From the NCBI RefSeq assembly GCF_015710575.1, contig NZ_CP065373.1, positions 930,001 through 994,000 of the forward strand: a stretch of DNA of 64,000 nt, given 5' to 3'. A model generated the notes under the pieces. It was not told the DNA's origin. It worked only from the letters and a program-made list of their open reading frames with translations, and made no database searches. Shown here piece after piece: positions 40,057 through 51,383 of this stretch; within the stretch, counting starts at the first letter, position 1, and every line of letters begins with the position of its first letter. The stretch is from Mycolicibacterium mengxianglii (GTDB taxonomy: Bacteria; Actinomycetota; Actinomycetes; Mycobacteriales; Mycobacteriaceae). Made by a program: the position numbers and the translations under genes.

Positions 40057-40545
40057 TCACCCTCGATTGACGGGCTCCCGTCGCTGCCGGTTCGACGTCG
40101 GCCAGACGTAGGGCAGGTCCTCGGGTACGTCCGGGAACCGCGGCCGGTAGTGCTCCGGATCCTTGCGTACCAGCGCCGATTGGTGGCTCCGGTGAAAGTC
40201 CGGGTCACCGAGCCACGGTGGCAGCTCACCCGCGGCCGCCAGGCCGTCCTGGGCGCGGACCGCGGTCAAACCGGTCCCGGCCTTCAGGTCGGTCATCAGG
40301 GTGGCGGCACATGTATCCGCATGGCCCTGCGCGCACCACTCGTTGCACACGTCGAGGCCGTACCGCACCAGGGCTTCCTCGTAACCGGCCCACATCGCCG
40401 CGGCCGGGTGATGACGCCATCCATAGTCGGCGACGGTCAGGGCGCGCAGTACCTGGATGGTCTCCACCCGCTGCTTACCGAGCCGCCGCGTGTCGAGGAT
40501 GCGGGCGGAGTCAGCGAAACCCGGGCACGGCAGAAATGTCTGCAT
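40057..40545 (-). CDS. MSMEG_6728-type conserved protein
   Basis: The start MQTFLPCPGFADSARILD fits this family (162 residues); the ORF can be extended to 40737 but that would overlap the permease. Conserved features include LDTRRLGKQRVETIQVLRAL and the C-terminal HRSHQSALVRKDPEHYRP. The arginine-rich N-terminus resembles pyrimidine-dimer DNA glycosylases, but function is not established. It lies downstream of the permease in the same direction and converges on glgC. M. tuberculosis carries a PE gene (PE14) near this position. Confidence 0.7.
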   Translation of the reverse strand: MQTFLPCPGFADSARILDTRRLGKQRVETIQVLRALTVADYGWRHHPAAAMWAGYEEALVRYGLDVCNEWCAQGHADTCAATLMTDLKAGTGLTAVRAQDGLAAAGELPPWLGDPDFHRSHQSALVRKDPEHYRPRFPDVPEDLPYVWPTSNRQRREPVNRG

Positions 40546-40579
40546 GAACTGCGGGTACCCCGCGTTCCACAACTCCTGA

Positions 40580-42223
40580 TCATCGAAGATCGCGGCGCCG
40601 GAAGGCCAAGACCCCGGCCGCGCCCACGACGATATCGATGCCCAGCAGCCAGACCAGTGGGGTGAGGCTGACAGGCCCGGTGCCGAGCCGCGGTGTGTGC
40701 GCGAAAGGTTCGAGGTCGAGCAGCCACTGCGGGGCACCCGACAACGAGCCGAGAAGATAGAGCGCGATCATCGTCACCAGTACGCCCCACACCGCCGGGG
40801 TGAATCGGGGCAGCATCCCGAACAGCACCAACGTGAGGGAGACCAGCAGCCACACCGCGGGTAACTGCACAGCCGCCGAAGCCAGCACCAGCGGCAGCTT
40901 GCCGGCGACATCACCTGCGGCGGCCCCGTACGTCACGCCGGCGGCCAGTCCGGCGACCAGCATCGCTGCGGCTGAGCTGAGTACCGCGACCGTGAGATGG
41001 CTTGCCAGCCAACGGGTTCTGCTCACAGCGCCGGCCAAGATGCTTTCGGCGTGTTGGCTGGTCTCCTCCTGGTGCAACCGCAAGGTGAGCGACACCGCGA
41101 ATGCTGCTGCGACCATCGCCAGCATGCTGAACGCGATCCCGATGAACGCCTGCTCCATCGCTGTGGTGCCACCCAACCGCGTCACCATGTCGCGAGCCAG
41201 CCGACTGGTGCCGATCTCGTCGCCGATACCGTGCACGACGCTGCCGACGAGCAGGCCGTAAAGCGCCAGCCCGACGCTCCACAGCGCTACGGCTGCGCGG
41301 TCGAGACGCCACGCCAGGCTGAGGGTGCCGCGCAATCCGGAGGCGGCCGAGCTGGGCCCGGGCCGGTCGGCGAGCAGTCCGGAGCCGACGTCGCGGTGAG
41401 CCAGGAGCCGGTAAGCGAGGACAGTGAGCACCCCAGCGGCGAGCAGGTGCAGCACCAGGACGGGCCAGCGATCGCCCGCGTACGGCCGGACCTGCAGCGA
41501 CCAGCCCAGGGGCGACAGCCAGGACATCCAGCCGGCACCGGCGTCCCCCACCGCGCGGAATGCGAACGCGCCGGCCAGCACGGACAGTGCGATTCCACGC
41601 GCTGCCCTGGCACTGGCCGACAACTGTGCGGCCACCGCGGCGACGGCGGCGAAGACCAACCCCGAGCCCGTCAGTGCCAAGCAGAACGCCAACGACCCGG
41701 CGACCGGCACATCAAGGGTGACCAAACCGGCGAACGCCACAACCCCGGTGAGGACCACCGCACCGGCCGTCAACAGCAAGGCAGCGGTCAGACCGGCCCG
41801 ACGGCCCACAGCGGTGGAGTCCAGCAGCTCGGTACGTCCGCTCTCCTCGTCACCCCGGGTGTGCCGGATCATCGTCATGATCACCGCCACCGCAATCAGC
41901 AGATGGAAGATCCCCGCCTTCCAGATGCCCACCGCCCCGAGGCTGTCGCCGTACACATTGCCGTAGAGAGCGCGCTGGGCGGGGCTGGCCATGATCGAGG
42001 CTGCGAACGCCGCGCGGCCGGCGGCGGTGGGGTAGACGGCCTCGACGCTGCCGATGTAGACGGTGGCCAGCGGTACCGACAGCAGCAACACCCACAGTGG
42101 TACGACGACCCGGTCCCGGCGCAGGAACAGGCGCAACAACCCGAAGGTGCCGGTGAACTGGGACGCATGCGGAGCTGCGCGGTGGGCCGGCGGCTGCGTG
42201 TGGTCGAGGACGGTGGCACTCAT
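40580..42223 (-). CDS. ABC exporter permease, Rv1217c-type
   Basis: The 547-residue protein has about 12 hydrophobic segments in two similar halves, an ABC-2 permease of the antibiotic-efflux (tetronasin) class. Its start overlaps the end of the ATPase gene by ATGA. In M. tuberculosis/BCG the Rv1217c-Rv1218c pair forms an efflux pump that affects multidrug tolerance under the RaaS regulator (Rv1219c). Membrane location and partnership are inferred from this gene order. Confidence 0.9.
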   Translation of the reverse strand: MSATVLDHTQPPAHRAAPHASQFTGTFGLLRLFLRRDRVVVPLWVLLLSVPLATVYIGSVEAVYPTAAGRAAFAASIMASPAQRALYGNVYGDSLGAVGIWKAGIFHLLIAVAVIMTMIRHTRGDEESGRTELLDSTAVGRRAGLTAALLLTAGAVVLTGVVAFAGLVTLDVPVAGSLAFCLALTGSGLVFAAVAAVAAQLSASARAARGIALSVLAGAFAFRAVGDAGAGWMSWLSPLGWSLQVRPYAGDRWPVLVLHLLAAGVLTVLAYRLLAHRDVGSGLLADRPGPSSAASGLRGTLSLAWRLDRAAVALWSVGLALYGLLVGSVVHGIGDEIGTSRLARDMVTRLGGTTAMEQAFIGIAFSMLAMVAAAFAVSLTLRLHQEETSQHAESILAGAVSRTRWLASHLTVAVLSSAAAMLVAGLAAGVTYGAAAGDVAGKLPLVLASAAVQLPAVWLLVSLTLVLFGMLPRFTPAVWGVLVTMIALYLLGSLSGAPQWLLDLEPFAHTPRLGTGPVSLTPLVWLLGIDIVVGAAGVLAFRRRDLR

Positions 42224-43161
42224 GCGTGGACCTCGCGACTTCGATTGTCGCCGTGAGCTTCACTGCCATAGTGCTGCAGGAACAGGTCCTCCAAGGTGGG
42301 CGGCTGGCTGACCAGGCTGCGGACACCAGCTGCACCGAGTACCCGCATCAGTTCTCCGATGCTGTCGGCGTCGACCTGGGCCCGCAGCGTGTGGCCTTCC
42401 ATGCTCACGTCGTTGACGCCGTTGATACGAGCGACATCGCCGGGATCACCGACCATTTCCGCGGTGATCGCGGTGCGGCTCAGGTGCCGCATCGAAGCAA
42501 GCGTGCCGCTCTCCACGGTTCTCCCGGCCCGGATGATGGTCACGCGCTCGCACAGCGACTCGGTCTCGGCGAGGATGTGGCTGGACAGCAAGACAGTGAC
42601 CCCGCGGTCGCGTGCTTCGGTCACACACTGCTGGAATACGTTCTCCATCAACGGGTCCAGGCCGGTGCTGGGCTCATCGAGTAGCAACAGTCGGGCATTG
42701 GAGGAGAACGCCGACACCAGTGAAACCTTCTGCCGGTTCCCTTTGGAGTAGGCGCGGGCCTTCTTCCGGGGATCGAGGTCGAAACGTTCGATCAGCTCGG
42801 CGCGGCGTGGGGCGTCGATGCCACCCCGCATACGCGCGAGCAGGTCGATGGTCTCACCTCCGGTCAGGGTGGGCCACAAGGTGACATCGCCTGGTACATA
42901 GGTGATCTGGCGGTGTAAGTGGACGGCATCAGCCCACGGATTCCTGCCGAGGAGCTGGACTCGGCCACCGTCGGCTCGGATCAGGCCGAGAAGTATTCGG
43001 ATGGTGGTGGACTTGCCGGCGCCGTTCGGCCCCAAGAACCCGTGCACTTCACCTTGCCGCACGGTGAGGTCCAGCCCGTTGAGTGCGGTTGCGGCGCCGA
43101 ACTTCTTGGTGAGGTGGTGGACCTCGATGGCGTTGTCGTCAGACTGCCGATACGCGGTCAT
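42220..43161 (-). CDS. ABC exporter ATPase, Rv1218c-type
   Basis: The start [10 protein letters not shown] has AAGGAG at about 6-nt spacing (313 residues). Walker A is GPNGAGKST, the ABC signature is the variant [12 protein letters not shown], and Walker B is [13 protein letters not shown]. It is the nucleotide-binding subunit for the adjacent permease. Its start overlaps the end of the TetR gene by 23 bp and its end overlaps the permease by 4 bp, making a tight three-gene operon. Confidence 0.93.
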   Translation of the reverse strand: MTAYRQSDDNAIEVHHLTKKFGAATALNGLDLTVRQGEVHGFLGPNGAGKSTTIRILLGLIRADGGRVQLLGRNPWADAVHLHRQITYVPGDVTLWPTLTGGETIDLLARMRGGIDAPRRAELIERFDLDPRKKARAYSKGNRQKVSLVSAFSSNARLLLLDEPSTGLDPLMENVFQQCVTEARDRGVTVLLSSHILAETESLCERVTIIRAGRTVESGTLASMRHLSRTAITAEMVGDPGDVARINGVNDVSMEGHTLRAQVDADSIGELMRVLGAAGVRSLVSQPPTLEDLFLQHYGSEAHGDNRSREVHA

Positions 43162-43816
43162 CCTGATCTCCTTGTGTCGCTTCCGGTACGGCGTTCTCCT
43201 GTTCCTGCTGGGCCAGGAATGCGTCGTACACAACCGAGTCGGTCATCAGACCTTCGGTGTAGAGCTCGAGGGCGGGCAGCACCATGTCTCGGGCGTAGTC
43301 GTGCAGGACGGCACGCATGTCGTCGGGACGCTCATGGAGTTGCAGGTAGAGCAGGAAGCCGCCGCCGTTCGACATTGCCAGGAACCTGGCCCGTGCCTTG
43401 GGGTCTCGGGAAGGCTTGATGGTTCCCGCCTGCACCCCGTCTTCGATGTAGTTCGCTGTGTTCTCGAACATGCTGCGCCACAGTTTCTTTGCAAGTTCGC
43501 CGCCCGCTTGCATGCTGCGGACCAGGTAGGCCATCGCCGGTGCGAACTCTTCGATCTCGGCCATCGCAGCGAACCAGCGGGCGGGGTCGTGTGACTGTAC
43601 CGATTCTGATTTCGAGGTGCGGATCAACTTGGCGACGTGCTCATCGCACGTGGTGCGCAGGCCTTCCTTGGACCCGAAGTGGTGGATCACCAGTCCCGGG
43701 CTGACACCGGCTGCTTCGGCGATGGCCCGCACACTGACCGTGAACCCGTGCTGACCGAACTGATCGATTGCCGCGTCGCGGATGCGGGCGGCGGCAGTCA
43801 AATCAGTTGAACGCAT
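43139..43816 (-). CDS. TetR-family repressor, RaaS (Rv1219c)-like
   Basis: The start is set at [21 protein letters not shown] (225 residues). The N-terminal helix-turn-helix is in [27 protein letters not shown]. The C-terminal ligand domain is divergent, as usual for TetR proteins. It is first in the efflux operon and has a 20-bp palindrome over its promoter, so autoregulation is likely. In BCG, RaaS is known to control the Rv1217c-Rv1218c pump. Confidence 0.9.
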   Translation of the reverse strand: MRSTDLTAAARIRDAAIDQFGQHGFTVSVRAIAEAAGVSPGLVIHHFGSKEGLRTTCDEHVAKLIRTSKSESVQSHDPARWFAAMAEIEEFAPAMAYLVRSMQAGGELAKKLWRSMFENTANYIEDGVQAGTIKPSRDPKARARFLAMSNGGGFLLYLQLHERPDDMRAVLHDYARDMVLPALELYTEGLMTDSVVYDAFLAQQEQENAVPEATQGDQDDRVSAV

Positions 43817-43824
43817 GTTCAGTA

Positions 43825-43844
43825 GGCTAAACACCCATTTAGCC
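43825..43844. promoter_or_regulatory. palindromic operator of the TetR-efflux operon
   Basis: Perfect arms GGCTAAA (43825-43831) and TTTAGCC (43838-43844) with a 6-bp spacer lie 8 bp upstream of the tetR start codon. Size and position fit a TetR autoregulatory site. Confidence 0.75.
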
Positions 43845-44111
43845 GGGGTCAAGACCTTCACGCGAGAGTGCGGGGCGAGGTTTGCTCGGCGCAAGAACGT
43901 GAACTTGGCAAACTTTCGACCGCGATAAATAGATAGACAGTGCAGCAAAATTCTCAATCGCATGCAGCGAGGCGGCGCTGCCAGTGGAGAACCTGAGAAA
44001 AATTCTTTTCTGCGGTATCTATCCGCGTGGGATCGGTGGACGGTCGTTAGCTACCGAGTGTTGTTGGCGCTGATAGACAGGTAATTACTGAGGTCAGGGA
44101 CGTTTTGAATG

Positions 44112-44151
44112 TTCTCAGGTTCTGTAGCTATTCTTCTCAGGTTTTCTCAGA
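44112..44151 (+). promoter_or_regulatory. TTCTCAGG direct repeats (MprA-box-like) upstream of PGRS-like gene
   Basis: TTCTCAGG at 44134-44141 and TTCTCAGA at 44144-44151 form an 8+2+8 direct repeat; another TTCTCAGG is at 44112-44119, 22 bp upstream. The start codon is about 150 bp downstream. This is the clearest of three similar sites in the window; the match to MprA boxes is by architecture and is not tested. Confidence 0.45.
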
Positions 44152-44304
44152 TTCCACCGGTGAAACGGGCGGCAGCTACCTGAATGCACCTGCTCCGCAA
44201 ATCCAAAAACGTCGAACAGCTATTAAAAACCGCTGGCCGATGTTACGTTGCTGCAATGTGCCCAAGCATTGGGCCCACCGTTTCCTGGAGGAGAAGTTCC
44301 CTAT

Positions 44305-45819
44305 ATGTCCAATCACTCAAAGAAATCCGGCGGTCGCAAGCGCTCGATGACGGCGACGGGGGCCGCCGTCGCGGGCGCAGGCCTGATTCTCGGCGCACCG
44401 GCGGTAGCGATGCTCGCCACCGCGGGCGCTGCTCAGGCGGCACCGGCGGAAGGATCGTCGTGCGTTCAGCTGCTCGGATGCGACCTCAGCGCCGACGCTT
44501 CGGCCTACCGTGTCGGGCTGAGCTCAGTGCCGACGCCGAACTCATTGGTCGGCCCCGCGCTCGCGCCGCCGCCCTTCGCTGATCCGATCGAGGCGTTCCT
44601 CGACTTTTCGGCCCTGGTCCCGGGCTGGAACATCTTTGTCGGCAACGGTCTGGACGGCACCGCCCTGCATCCCGACGGTTTCAACGGCGGCATCTTCCTC
44701 GGTAGCGGCGGTAACGGCTACACCGATCTGCTCGGCACGGGCCTGGTCGAGGGCGGTAATGGCGGCGCCGGCGGCCTGTTCTACGGCAACGGCGGTGACG
44801 GCGGCGACAGCTTCTTCGGCGGCAACGGCGGCCGCGGCGGCAGCGCCGGTCTGTTCTCGTTCTTCGGCAATGGCGGCATCGGTGGTAACGGCGGTGACGG
44901 CGAGGGCGGTCTCCTGCGTCCCGACACCGCCGGCGGCAATGGCGGCGCCGGCGGAAACGCCGGCTTCTTCGGCTTCTTCGGCCATGGTGGTGCCGGCGGT
45001 ATCGGCGGCGCGGGCGTTGACGGCGTCGATGCGGTCAACCCGCTGGTGCCTGTCAGCGGTCTCCCGGGAGTCGTGGGGATCCCTCAGGTACCTCTCGTCA
45101 GCCCGGCAACCAATGGCGGTAATGGCGGCAACGGCATCACGGCCGGCGGCAACGGCGGCAACGGCGGTACCGGAGGTGCCGGTCTCGGCGCGCCCATCCT
45201 CGACAACGCTCAGGGTGGCAATGGTGGCAATGGTGGCAACGGCGCCGACGCAAACAACGGAAGCGCCGGCACCGCCGGTGGTGCCGGCGGCGCCGGCGGC
45301 AGCGGCGGCATCCTCGGTGGCGGTGGCAATGGCGGTGCGGGTGGCGTCGGCGGCAGCGGTGGAGACGCCACGGGCAGCGGCGGCAACGGCGGCAACGGCG
45401 GGGGCGGCGGCATTGCCGCTGGTCTGATCGGGGCCGACGCCCAGGGCGGCGACGGCGGCAACGGTGGCAACGGCGGCAAGGGCGGCAGCGGTGGCGCAGG
45501 TGCCAACGGTGGCGCCGGCGGTGCGGCCGGCGGATCCGGGTTCTTCGGGCCGCGCGGTGACAAGGGCGACGACGGTGCCGGCGGCAAGGGCGGCAGCGGT
45601 GCCGGAGTCGGAAGCGGCGGAGCAGCCGGCTCCGGTGGATCCGGTGGCGTCGCAACTGGCGTGCTCGGCGGCGGCAAAGCGACAGACGGCAGTGCCGGCA
45701 ACGACGGCACCAAGGGTGCTGACGGCACCAACGGTGCTGACGGCACCACCGGCGGCAACAAAGGCAGCGCCAGCAGTGCCAAGGCCGCTGGTAGCGACAA
45801 GAGTGACAGCGACGCCTAA
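44305..45819 (+). CDS. exported Gly-rich PGRS-like protein without PE domain
   Basis: The start is the ATG after GGAGGAG (504 residues); the longer ORF from 44248 is not supported. Residues 1-45 have a basic start and a long hydrophobic segment ending in GAAQA, a probable signal peptide. The next ~80 residues are unique, and the rest is GGNGG/GGAGG repeat of the PGRS type. The tail is Gly/Lys/Asp then Ser/Ala/Lys/Asp. There is no PE or PPE domain, so it is not ordinary ESX-dependent PE_PGRS; a signal peptide instead suggests Sec export. Function unknown. Confidence 0.8.
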   Translation: MSNHSKKSGGRKRSMTATGAAVAGAGLILGAPAVAMLATAGAAQAAPAEGSSCVQLLGCDLSADASAYRVGLSSVPTPNSLVGPALAPPPFADPIEAFLDFSALVPGWNIFVGNGLDGTALHPDGFNGGIFLGSGGNGYTDLLGTGLVEGGNGGAGGLFYGNGGDGGDSFFGGNGGRGGSAGLFSFFGNGGIGGNGGDGEGGLLRPDTAGGNGGAGGNAGFFGFFGHGGAGGIGGAGVDGVDAVNPLVPVSGLPGVVGIPQVPLVSPATNGGNGGNGITAGGNGGNGGTGGAGLGAPILDNAQGGNGGNGGNGADANNGSAGTAGGAGGAGGSGGILGGGGNGGAGGVGGSGGDATGSGGNGGNGGGGGIAAGLIGADAQGGDGGNGGNGGKGGSGGAGANGGAGGAAGGSGFFGPRGDKGDDGAGGKGGSGAGVGSGGAAGSGGSGGVATGVLGGGKATDGSAGNDGTKGADGTNGADGTTGGNKGSASSAKAAGSDKSDSDA

Positions 45820-45832
45820 GGGCTAGTCAAAG

Positions 45833-45866
45833 AAGTGGGGCGTCGGCTCAGGCCGGCGCCCCACTT
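45833..45866. terminator. terminator between PGRS-like gene and methyltransferase gene
   Basis: Fifteen-base arms (45833-45847 and 45852-45866, one mismatch) around a 4-base loop end in a TTTTGT run on the plus strand. It lies between convergent genes and is a good intrinsic terminator for the PGRS-like gene. Confidence 0.85.
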
Positions 45867-45876
45867 TTGTCGGGCC

Positions 45877-46908
45877 TCAGGACTTGCGGTACACGCGCCA
45901 CCGCATCTCGATCGGGCAGTCCGTCCGCTTGAGATCGAAAAGGTCTTGGCCACTGACCCATTCGCCGTACCAGCTCGTCGGCGGCCATTTGTCCGCGGGC
46001 AGGTGGGTTTTCTCGTACTCGTAGACCGACTCGTCACTGATCAAGGTGAGCGGCAACCGTGCTGCCGCAACAGACAATTCGCTTTCGGTGAAGACGCTGG
46101 TGTACACCTGCTGGCCGAGTTCGCGGGCAGCGTCGTCCGGGGCGTAGAACGGTTTGGCGACAAAGGCGTTGAAGACCAACTGCCCGCCAGGTGCCAAACA
46201 TGTTGCGGCAAGCTCGAATACCCCACGCACCTGATCGATGGTCCGGAAGTCGGACACCACCTCTGAGAGCAGGATCAGCTGGTAATCCCGCCGCAGGTCG
46301 GCAGTCGTGTCGAACACGTCGCCTTGAATCACCCGCACCGGCAAGGATTCACTTTGCGCCTCGGCCACGATCTGCTCCGCGAACTTCGGGGTCAGCTCCA
46401 CCGCGTCCACCGGGTGACCGCGCCGGGCCAACGCCAACGCGTTACGTCCGGTGCCTGCGCCGATATCGAGTACCGGATGCTGCTGCGGGTCAAGCGCCTC
46501 GGCGGCCAATGCCGACACACGCGCGTCGGGTTCGGTACCGAACAGCGGGGGTTTACGGGTGCTCAGCCAGTTTTCGTATGCCTTGTCCAGCGGCCACGAT
46601 TCGATGGTGATCTCGTAATTCAGCAACGACGCCACGTTTGCGGTGTACGACACGATGATGGACGACCGTGGCGATGACGCGAACGCCTCCGTCAATTGCC
46701 GGTGGAGGAGCTCTTTCAGATTTGCGAGTTCCTCGGTGGTGAACTCTCGACCCACGTCGGCGAAAACGTTGCCGCATATCGCTACGTAGTCGTCGACCAT
46801 GCTCGGAACCGCTGGCAGCGCAATCCTTCCCGTGACGGCGGACCGGCGGGTCAGTCGGCGCGACAGCGCGTCGCGCAGGGGTGCTGAGTTCTCATGTTGG
46901 TTCACCAT
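45877..46908 (-). CDS. SAM-dependent methyltransferase
   Basis: The start MVNQHENSAP has AAAGGAG about 3-9 nt upstream (343 residues). The SAM-binding signature is VLDIGAGTGRNALALARRG, followed by the acidic VDAVELTP loop and a core typical of class I methyltransferases. The N-terminal ~120 residues are an all-helical extension. The acceptor is unknown. It converges on the PGRS-like gene and is divergent from the membrane-anchored protein. Confidence 0.85.
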   Translation of the reverse strand: MVNQHENSAPLRDALSRRLTRRSAVTGRIALPAVPSMVDDYVAICGNVFADVGREFTTEELANLKELLHRQLTEAFASSPRSSIIVSYTANVASLLNYEITIESWPLDKAYENWLSTRKPPLFGTEPDARVSALAAEALDPQQHPVLDIGAGTGRNALALARRGHPVDAVELTPKFAEQIVAEAQSESLPVRVIQGDVFDTTADLRRDYQLILLSEVVSDFRTIDQVRGVFELAATCLAPGGQLVFNAFVAKPFYAPDDAARELGQQVYTSVFTESELSVAAARLPLTLISDESVYEYEKTHLPADKWPPTSWYGEWVSGQDLFDLKRTDCPIEMRWRVYRKS

Positions 46909-47045
46909 CGGCTCCTTTGCTACACCACAAGGGTCGCGTCCGCCGGCCCTGGTGGACCACGAGAGCGACTGCGATCTTTGCCCATTCCAAGAATGCATAC
47001 CATCAGTCCAGGAAATTCGGCCAACGTCCCGGCTACTATCACCCC

Positions 47046-47594
47046 ATGTCGGAAACCACGTCCAATGATGAAGCTCGTTCTGGTGCAACGAATGTTAGGC
47101 ACTCACAGCCAACGGGATCGCCTCGCTGGATCGCCCCCGCCGCACTCGTGATTGCCGTCATCGCGGTCGCACTTGCGGGCTGGTCGCTGACAACAAAGGG
47201 GGGAGCCGACTCCACCGCCCCGGCTGAGGAGTCCACGGCCGCAACCGCGGACGATCCCGCGGCCGCCAAAACCCAGCTGTGTGACGCCGTCGCGACGGTG
47301 AGCAAGGCCGTACAACTGCAGACCAACGGAAACCTCGGCCCTGATCCCGTGGCCCAGACTGCCGTCGCGGCAAATGCGCGTCTGGCGTTGTTGGGCGGCG
47401 GCACATACCTGGCAGGCCAGATCACCGAAAACGCCCCCGAAGAACTCGCTGATCCGGCCCGCCGGTTCGCCGACACATTGCAGGACATCGGGATGAACGC
47501 TCTCACCGGCGTGACGAATCAGGACCCGGCCCAGCAGGGCAGGTTGGCAGACGGGGACGGGCTCCGGCAGCAGCTTGTCGAGCTGTGCCAGTAG
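47046..47594 (+). CDS. single-pass membrane-anchored protein of unknown function
   Basis: The ATG at 47046 gives 182 residues. A short polar N-terminus is followed by one transmembrane helix (APAALVIAVIAVALAGWSLT), an Ala/Thr/Glu-rich stalk and a helical extracytoplasmic domain with two cysteines (LCDAVATV and the C-terminal VELCQ). This looks like Mce-associated or similar small envelope proteins, but I do not identify the family. Its end faces the O-methyltransferase gene with a 12-bp gap. Confidence 0.75.
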   Translation: MSETTSNDEARSGATNVRHSQPTGSPRWIAPAALVIAVIAVALAGWSLTTKGGADSTAPAEESTAATADDPAAAKTQLCDAVATVSKAVQLQTNGNLGPDPVAQTAVAANARLALLGGGTYLAGQITENAPEELADPARRFADTLQDIGMNALTGVTNQDPAQQGRLADGDGLRQQLVELCQ

Positions 47595-47606
47595 ACGCCA
47601 GGCGGA

Positions 47607-48272
47607 TCACTCGCGGGCGGCGGCCAAGATGCCGTCGCCCAGCGGGATCAACACCGGAGTGAGTCGTTCGTCCTCGGCGATCAGTCGCGCGGCCTCCCGT
47701 ACAGCAGACACCTCGGCATCGTTGGCTGCGGGATCGCCGGCGCGGCCCCCGAGGGCCGCGCGGTGCACGACGATCACGCCTCCCGGCCGCAGCAACCTGA
47801 TGCCTTCGACGACGAAGTCGGGCTGATCGGCGGGATCGGCGTCGATGAACACCAGGTCGTAGGACTCGTCGGCCAGGCGGGTGAGCACGTCCTGAGCTCG
47901 TCCACTGATCAACCGGGTACGCGACGGGCCGATGCCACCCTCGGAGAACGCCTGCTTTGCGATGCGCTGGTGCTCGGGTTCGATGTCGATGGTCGTCAGG
48001 ACGCCGTCGGCCCGCATTCCGGACAGCAACCACAAGCCACTGACCCCGGCGCCGGTACCCACCTCGACCACCGCTTTGCCGCCGCTCAACCGGGCGAGCA
48101 TGCTCAGCAGCGCGCCGACGGCGGGCGTCACCGCGCCGACCCCGATGTCGAGGGCACGTTCGCGCGCCGCGGCCAAGACCGCATCCTCGGAGATCGCGTT
48201 TTCGGCGTGGGACACGATCAACTCGGCCCGGTTCGGCTGCCCCTGGCCGGGAGTTTCATCTGCGGAGGCCAT
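47607..48272 (-). CDS. O-methyltransferase, Rv1220c-type
   Basis: The 221-residue protein belongs to the CCoAOMT-like (type 3) O-methyltransferases: [16 protein letters not shown] is the SAM-binding glycine loop and [12 protein letters not shown] follows. The substrate is unknown. The gene is divergent from sigE, as Rv1220c is in M. tuberculosis. Confidence 0.92.
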   Translation of the reverse strand: MASADETPGQGQPNRAELIVSHAENAISEDAVLAAARERALDIGVGAVTPAVGALLSMLARLSGGKAVVEVGTGAGVSGLWLLSGMRADGVLTTIDIEPEHQRIAKQAFSEGGIGPSRTRLISGRAQDVLTRLADESYDLVFIDADPADQPDFVVEGIRLLRPGGVIVVHRAALGGRAGDPAANDAEVSAVREAARLIAEDERLTPVLIPLGDGILAAARE

Positions 48273-48396
48273 GTCGGCAGCGTAGAGGGCGGGGTCGGTG
48301 GCACCTCGCAGGCGCGCCCGGTCGGCGCCCCGGCTCGGGCGGCCGGTGCTCAGATGCTTAGATACTCATCTCCTGCCAGATCGGTTTGGCGACCCA

Positions 48397-48415
48397 TTCT
48401 CAGGGAATGTTCATA
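48397..48415 (+). promoter_or_regulatory. TTCTCAGG-type site upstream of sigE
   Basis: TTCTCAGG (48397-48404) and the weaker TGTTCATA (48408-48415) are separated by 3 bp, 44-62 bp upstream of the proposed sigE start. In M. tuberculosis sigE is known to be activated by MprAB; a related site here would be consistent, but the second half is degenerate. Confidence 0.4.
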
Positions 48416-48458
48416 TTGTTCACATGCCGAGCACACACCGGTAGACCACGGTGGTGGC

Positions 48459-49235
48459 ATGGAACTCGGCGGTCGCTGGTCCGGGAATAGCGCTCACCCC
48501 TCGCGCGTTGCCGGTCTTGTCGACCTGCCGAGTCCATCTGGCAGTGCATGTACCGATCCAGACCAGGAGGATTCGACGACCACGATGACGGTGCCGAACA
48601 GCATGTCGCATGTCGCTCCGCAGGCCGAGGCTCAATGGGCCGAGCTGACCGACGAGCTCCAGGGCACCGCCGTGTTCGACGCCACTGGTGACAAGACCAC
48701 CATGCCGTCGTGGGACGACCTCGTTCGTCAGCACGCCGACCGGGTGTACCGCCTGGCGTATCGCCTCTCCGGCAACCAGCACGACGCCGAGGATCTGACC
48801 CAGGAGACCTTCATCCGGGTGTTCCGGTCCGTGCAGAACTATCAGCCCGGGACGTTCGAGGGCTGGCTGCACCGCATCACGACGAACTTGTTCCTCGACA
48901 TGGTGCGGCGGCGTAGCCGGATCCGGATGGAAGCCCTCCCCGAGGACTATGACCGGGTACCGGCCGATGAGCCCAACCCCGAGCAGATCTATCACGACTC
49001 CCGTCTGGACGCCGACCTGCAGATGGCCCTGGACTCCCTGCCGCCAGAATTCCGTGCCGCGGTGGTGTTGTGCGATATCGAGGGTTTGTCCTACGAGGAG
49101 ATCGGCGCGACGCTCGGCGTCAAGCTGGGCACTGTCCGTAGCCGCATTCACCGCGGCCGGCAGGCATTGCGTGATTACCTGGCTGCGCACCCCCAACCTG
49201 AACGTTCAGAGGGCGTCGCCGCGAACTCCGACTGA
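48459..49235 (+). CDS. sigE: SigE, ECF sigma factor of envelope stress
   Basis: The sigma-70 domains are clear: region 2 in [18 protein letters not shown] and [14 protein letters not shown], and region 4 in [17 protein letters not shown] with [11 protein letters not shown]. The start is set at the ATG giving 258 residues because its MELGGRW-type opening resembles the 257-residue M. tuberculosis protein. The alternative ATG at 48585 lies just inside the conserved part and has AGGAGG upstream at long spacing. In M. tuberculosis several sigE start sites are used from different promoters. Next genes: rseA (anti-sigma), htrA, tatB. Confidence 0.92.
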   Translation: MELGGRWSGNSAHPSRVAGLVDLPSPSGSACTDPDQEDSTTTMTVPNSMSHVAPQAEAQWAELTDELQGTAVFDATGDKTTMPSWDDLVRQHADRVYRLAYRLSGNQHDAEDLTQETFIRVFRSVQNYQPGTFEGWLHRITTNLFLDMVRRRSRIRMEALPEDYDRVPADEPNPEQIYHDSRLDADLQMALDSLPPEFRAAVVLCDIEGLSYEEIGATLGVKLGTVRSRIHRGRQALRDYLAAHPQPERSEGVAANSD

Positions 49236-49360
49236 CCGAACGCGTCGTTGGCATGTTCGCAGAGGGCCGGCGCGCTACATTCAGAAGAGCGCCCCGACAT
49301 CACACCCAGGCGGCGGTGAGTATCTGGGCGGGGCGTCGGGGATCGGAAGGAGCACCGGTG

Positions 49361-49768
49361 ATGAGCGGCGATCGGGGGCACGTGTTCCGTCGAGCGTTCT
49401 CCTGGCTTCCGTCTCACTTCGCAGCGCAGAGTGGCGCCCCCGTCGGGTCCCCGCGCCAGTTCGGTTCCACCGAGCACCTGTCGATCGAAGCGGTCGCCGC
49501 TTTCGTCGACGGGGAACTACGGATGAACGCCCATCTGCGCGCCGCACACCATCTGTCGATGTGCCCGGACTGCGCAGCTGAAGTCGACGCTCAACGCCAA
49601 GCCCGTGAAGCCCTGCGCGACTCCTGCCCGATCCACATCCCCAGCGCGTTGCTGGGGTTGTTGTCGCAGATACCGAACGCTCCGCAGACGCCTCCCGACG
49701 ATGCACCGGACCGGATCGCCGAACCGTCGGGCGACGACAGCACGCGTCTTCGACGCCGCCGCCGGTAG
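49361..49768 (+). CDS. rseA: RseA, anti-sigma-E factor
   Basis: The ATG with AAGGAG 8 nt upstream gives 135 residues (a GTG one codon earlier is equally spaced). The zinc anti-sigma motif HxxxCxxC is HLSMCPDC. The conserved mycobacterial N-terminus GHVFRRAFSWLP is present. RseA binds SigE and releases it on oxidative or surface stress, after which it is degraded by ClpC1P2 in M. tuberculosis. The C-terminal part is basic and shorter than in Rv1222. Confidence 0.92.
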   Translation: MSGDRGHVFRRAFSWLPSHFAAQSGAPVGSPRQFGSTEHLSIEAVAAFVDGELRMNAHLRAAHHLSMCPDCAAEVDAQRQAREALRDSCPIHIPSALLGLLSQIPNAPQTPPDDAPDRIAEPSGDDSTRLRRRRR

Positions 49769-49808
49769 GGTGGATGGGGCCGAGTCCGCCCTGCGGTGGA
49801 CTCGATAA

Positions 49809-51382
<1,574 letters not shown>

Positions 51383-51383
<1 letters not shown>

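Larger units (their letters stand above)
43817..44304. other. 488-bp regulatory region between tetR and PGRS-like gene
   Basis: It holds the TetR palindrome at its left end, an A/T-rich central stretch (about 43910-44020) and, at 44112-44151, three TTCTCAG copies; a reverse copy ACCTGAGAA is at 43991-43999. No gene is seen. The A/T content and divergent arrangement would suit nucleoid-protein (for example Lsr2-type) control; that part is inference. Confidence 0.5.

Noticed and set aside
45137..45800. Antisense Arg/His- and Pro/Leu-rich frames in the PGRS-like gene
   Set aside because: They are the complement of the GGNGG repeats and not independent genes.
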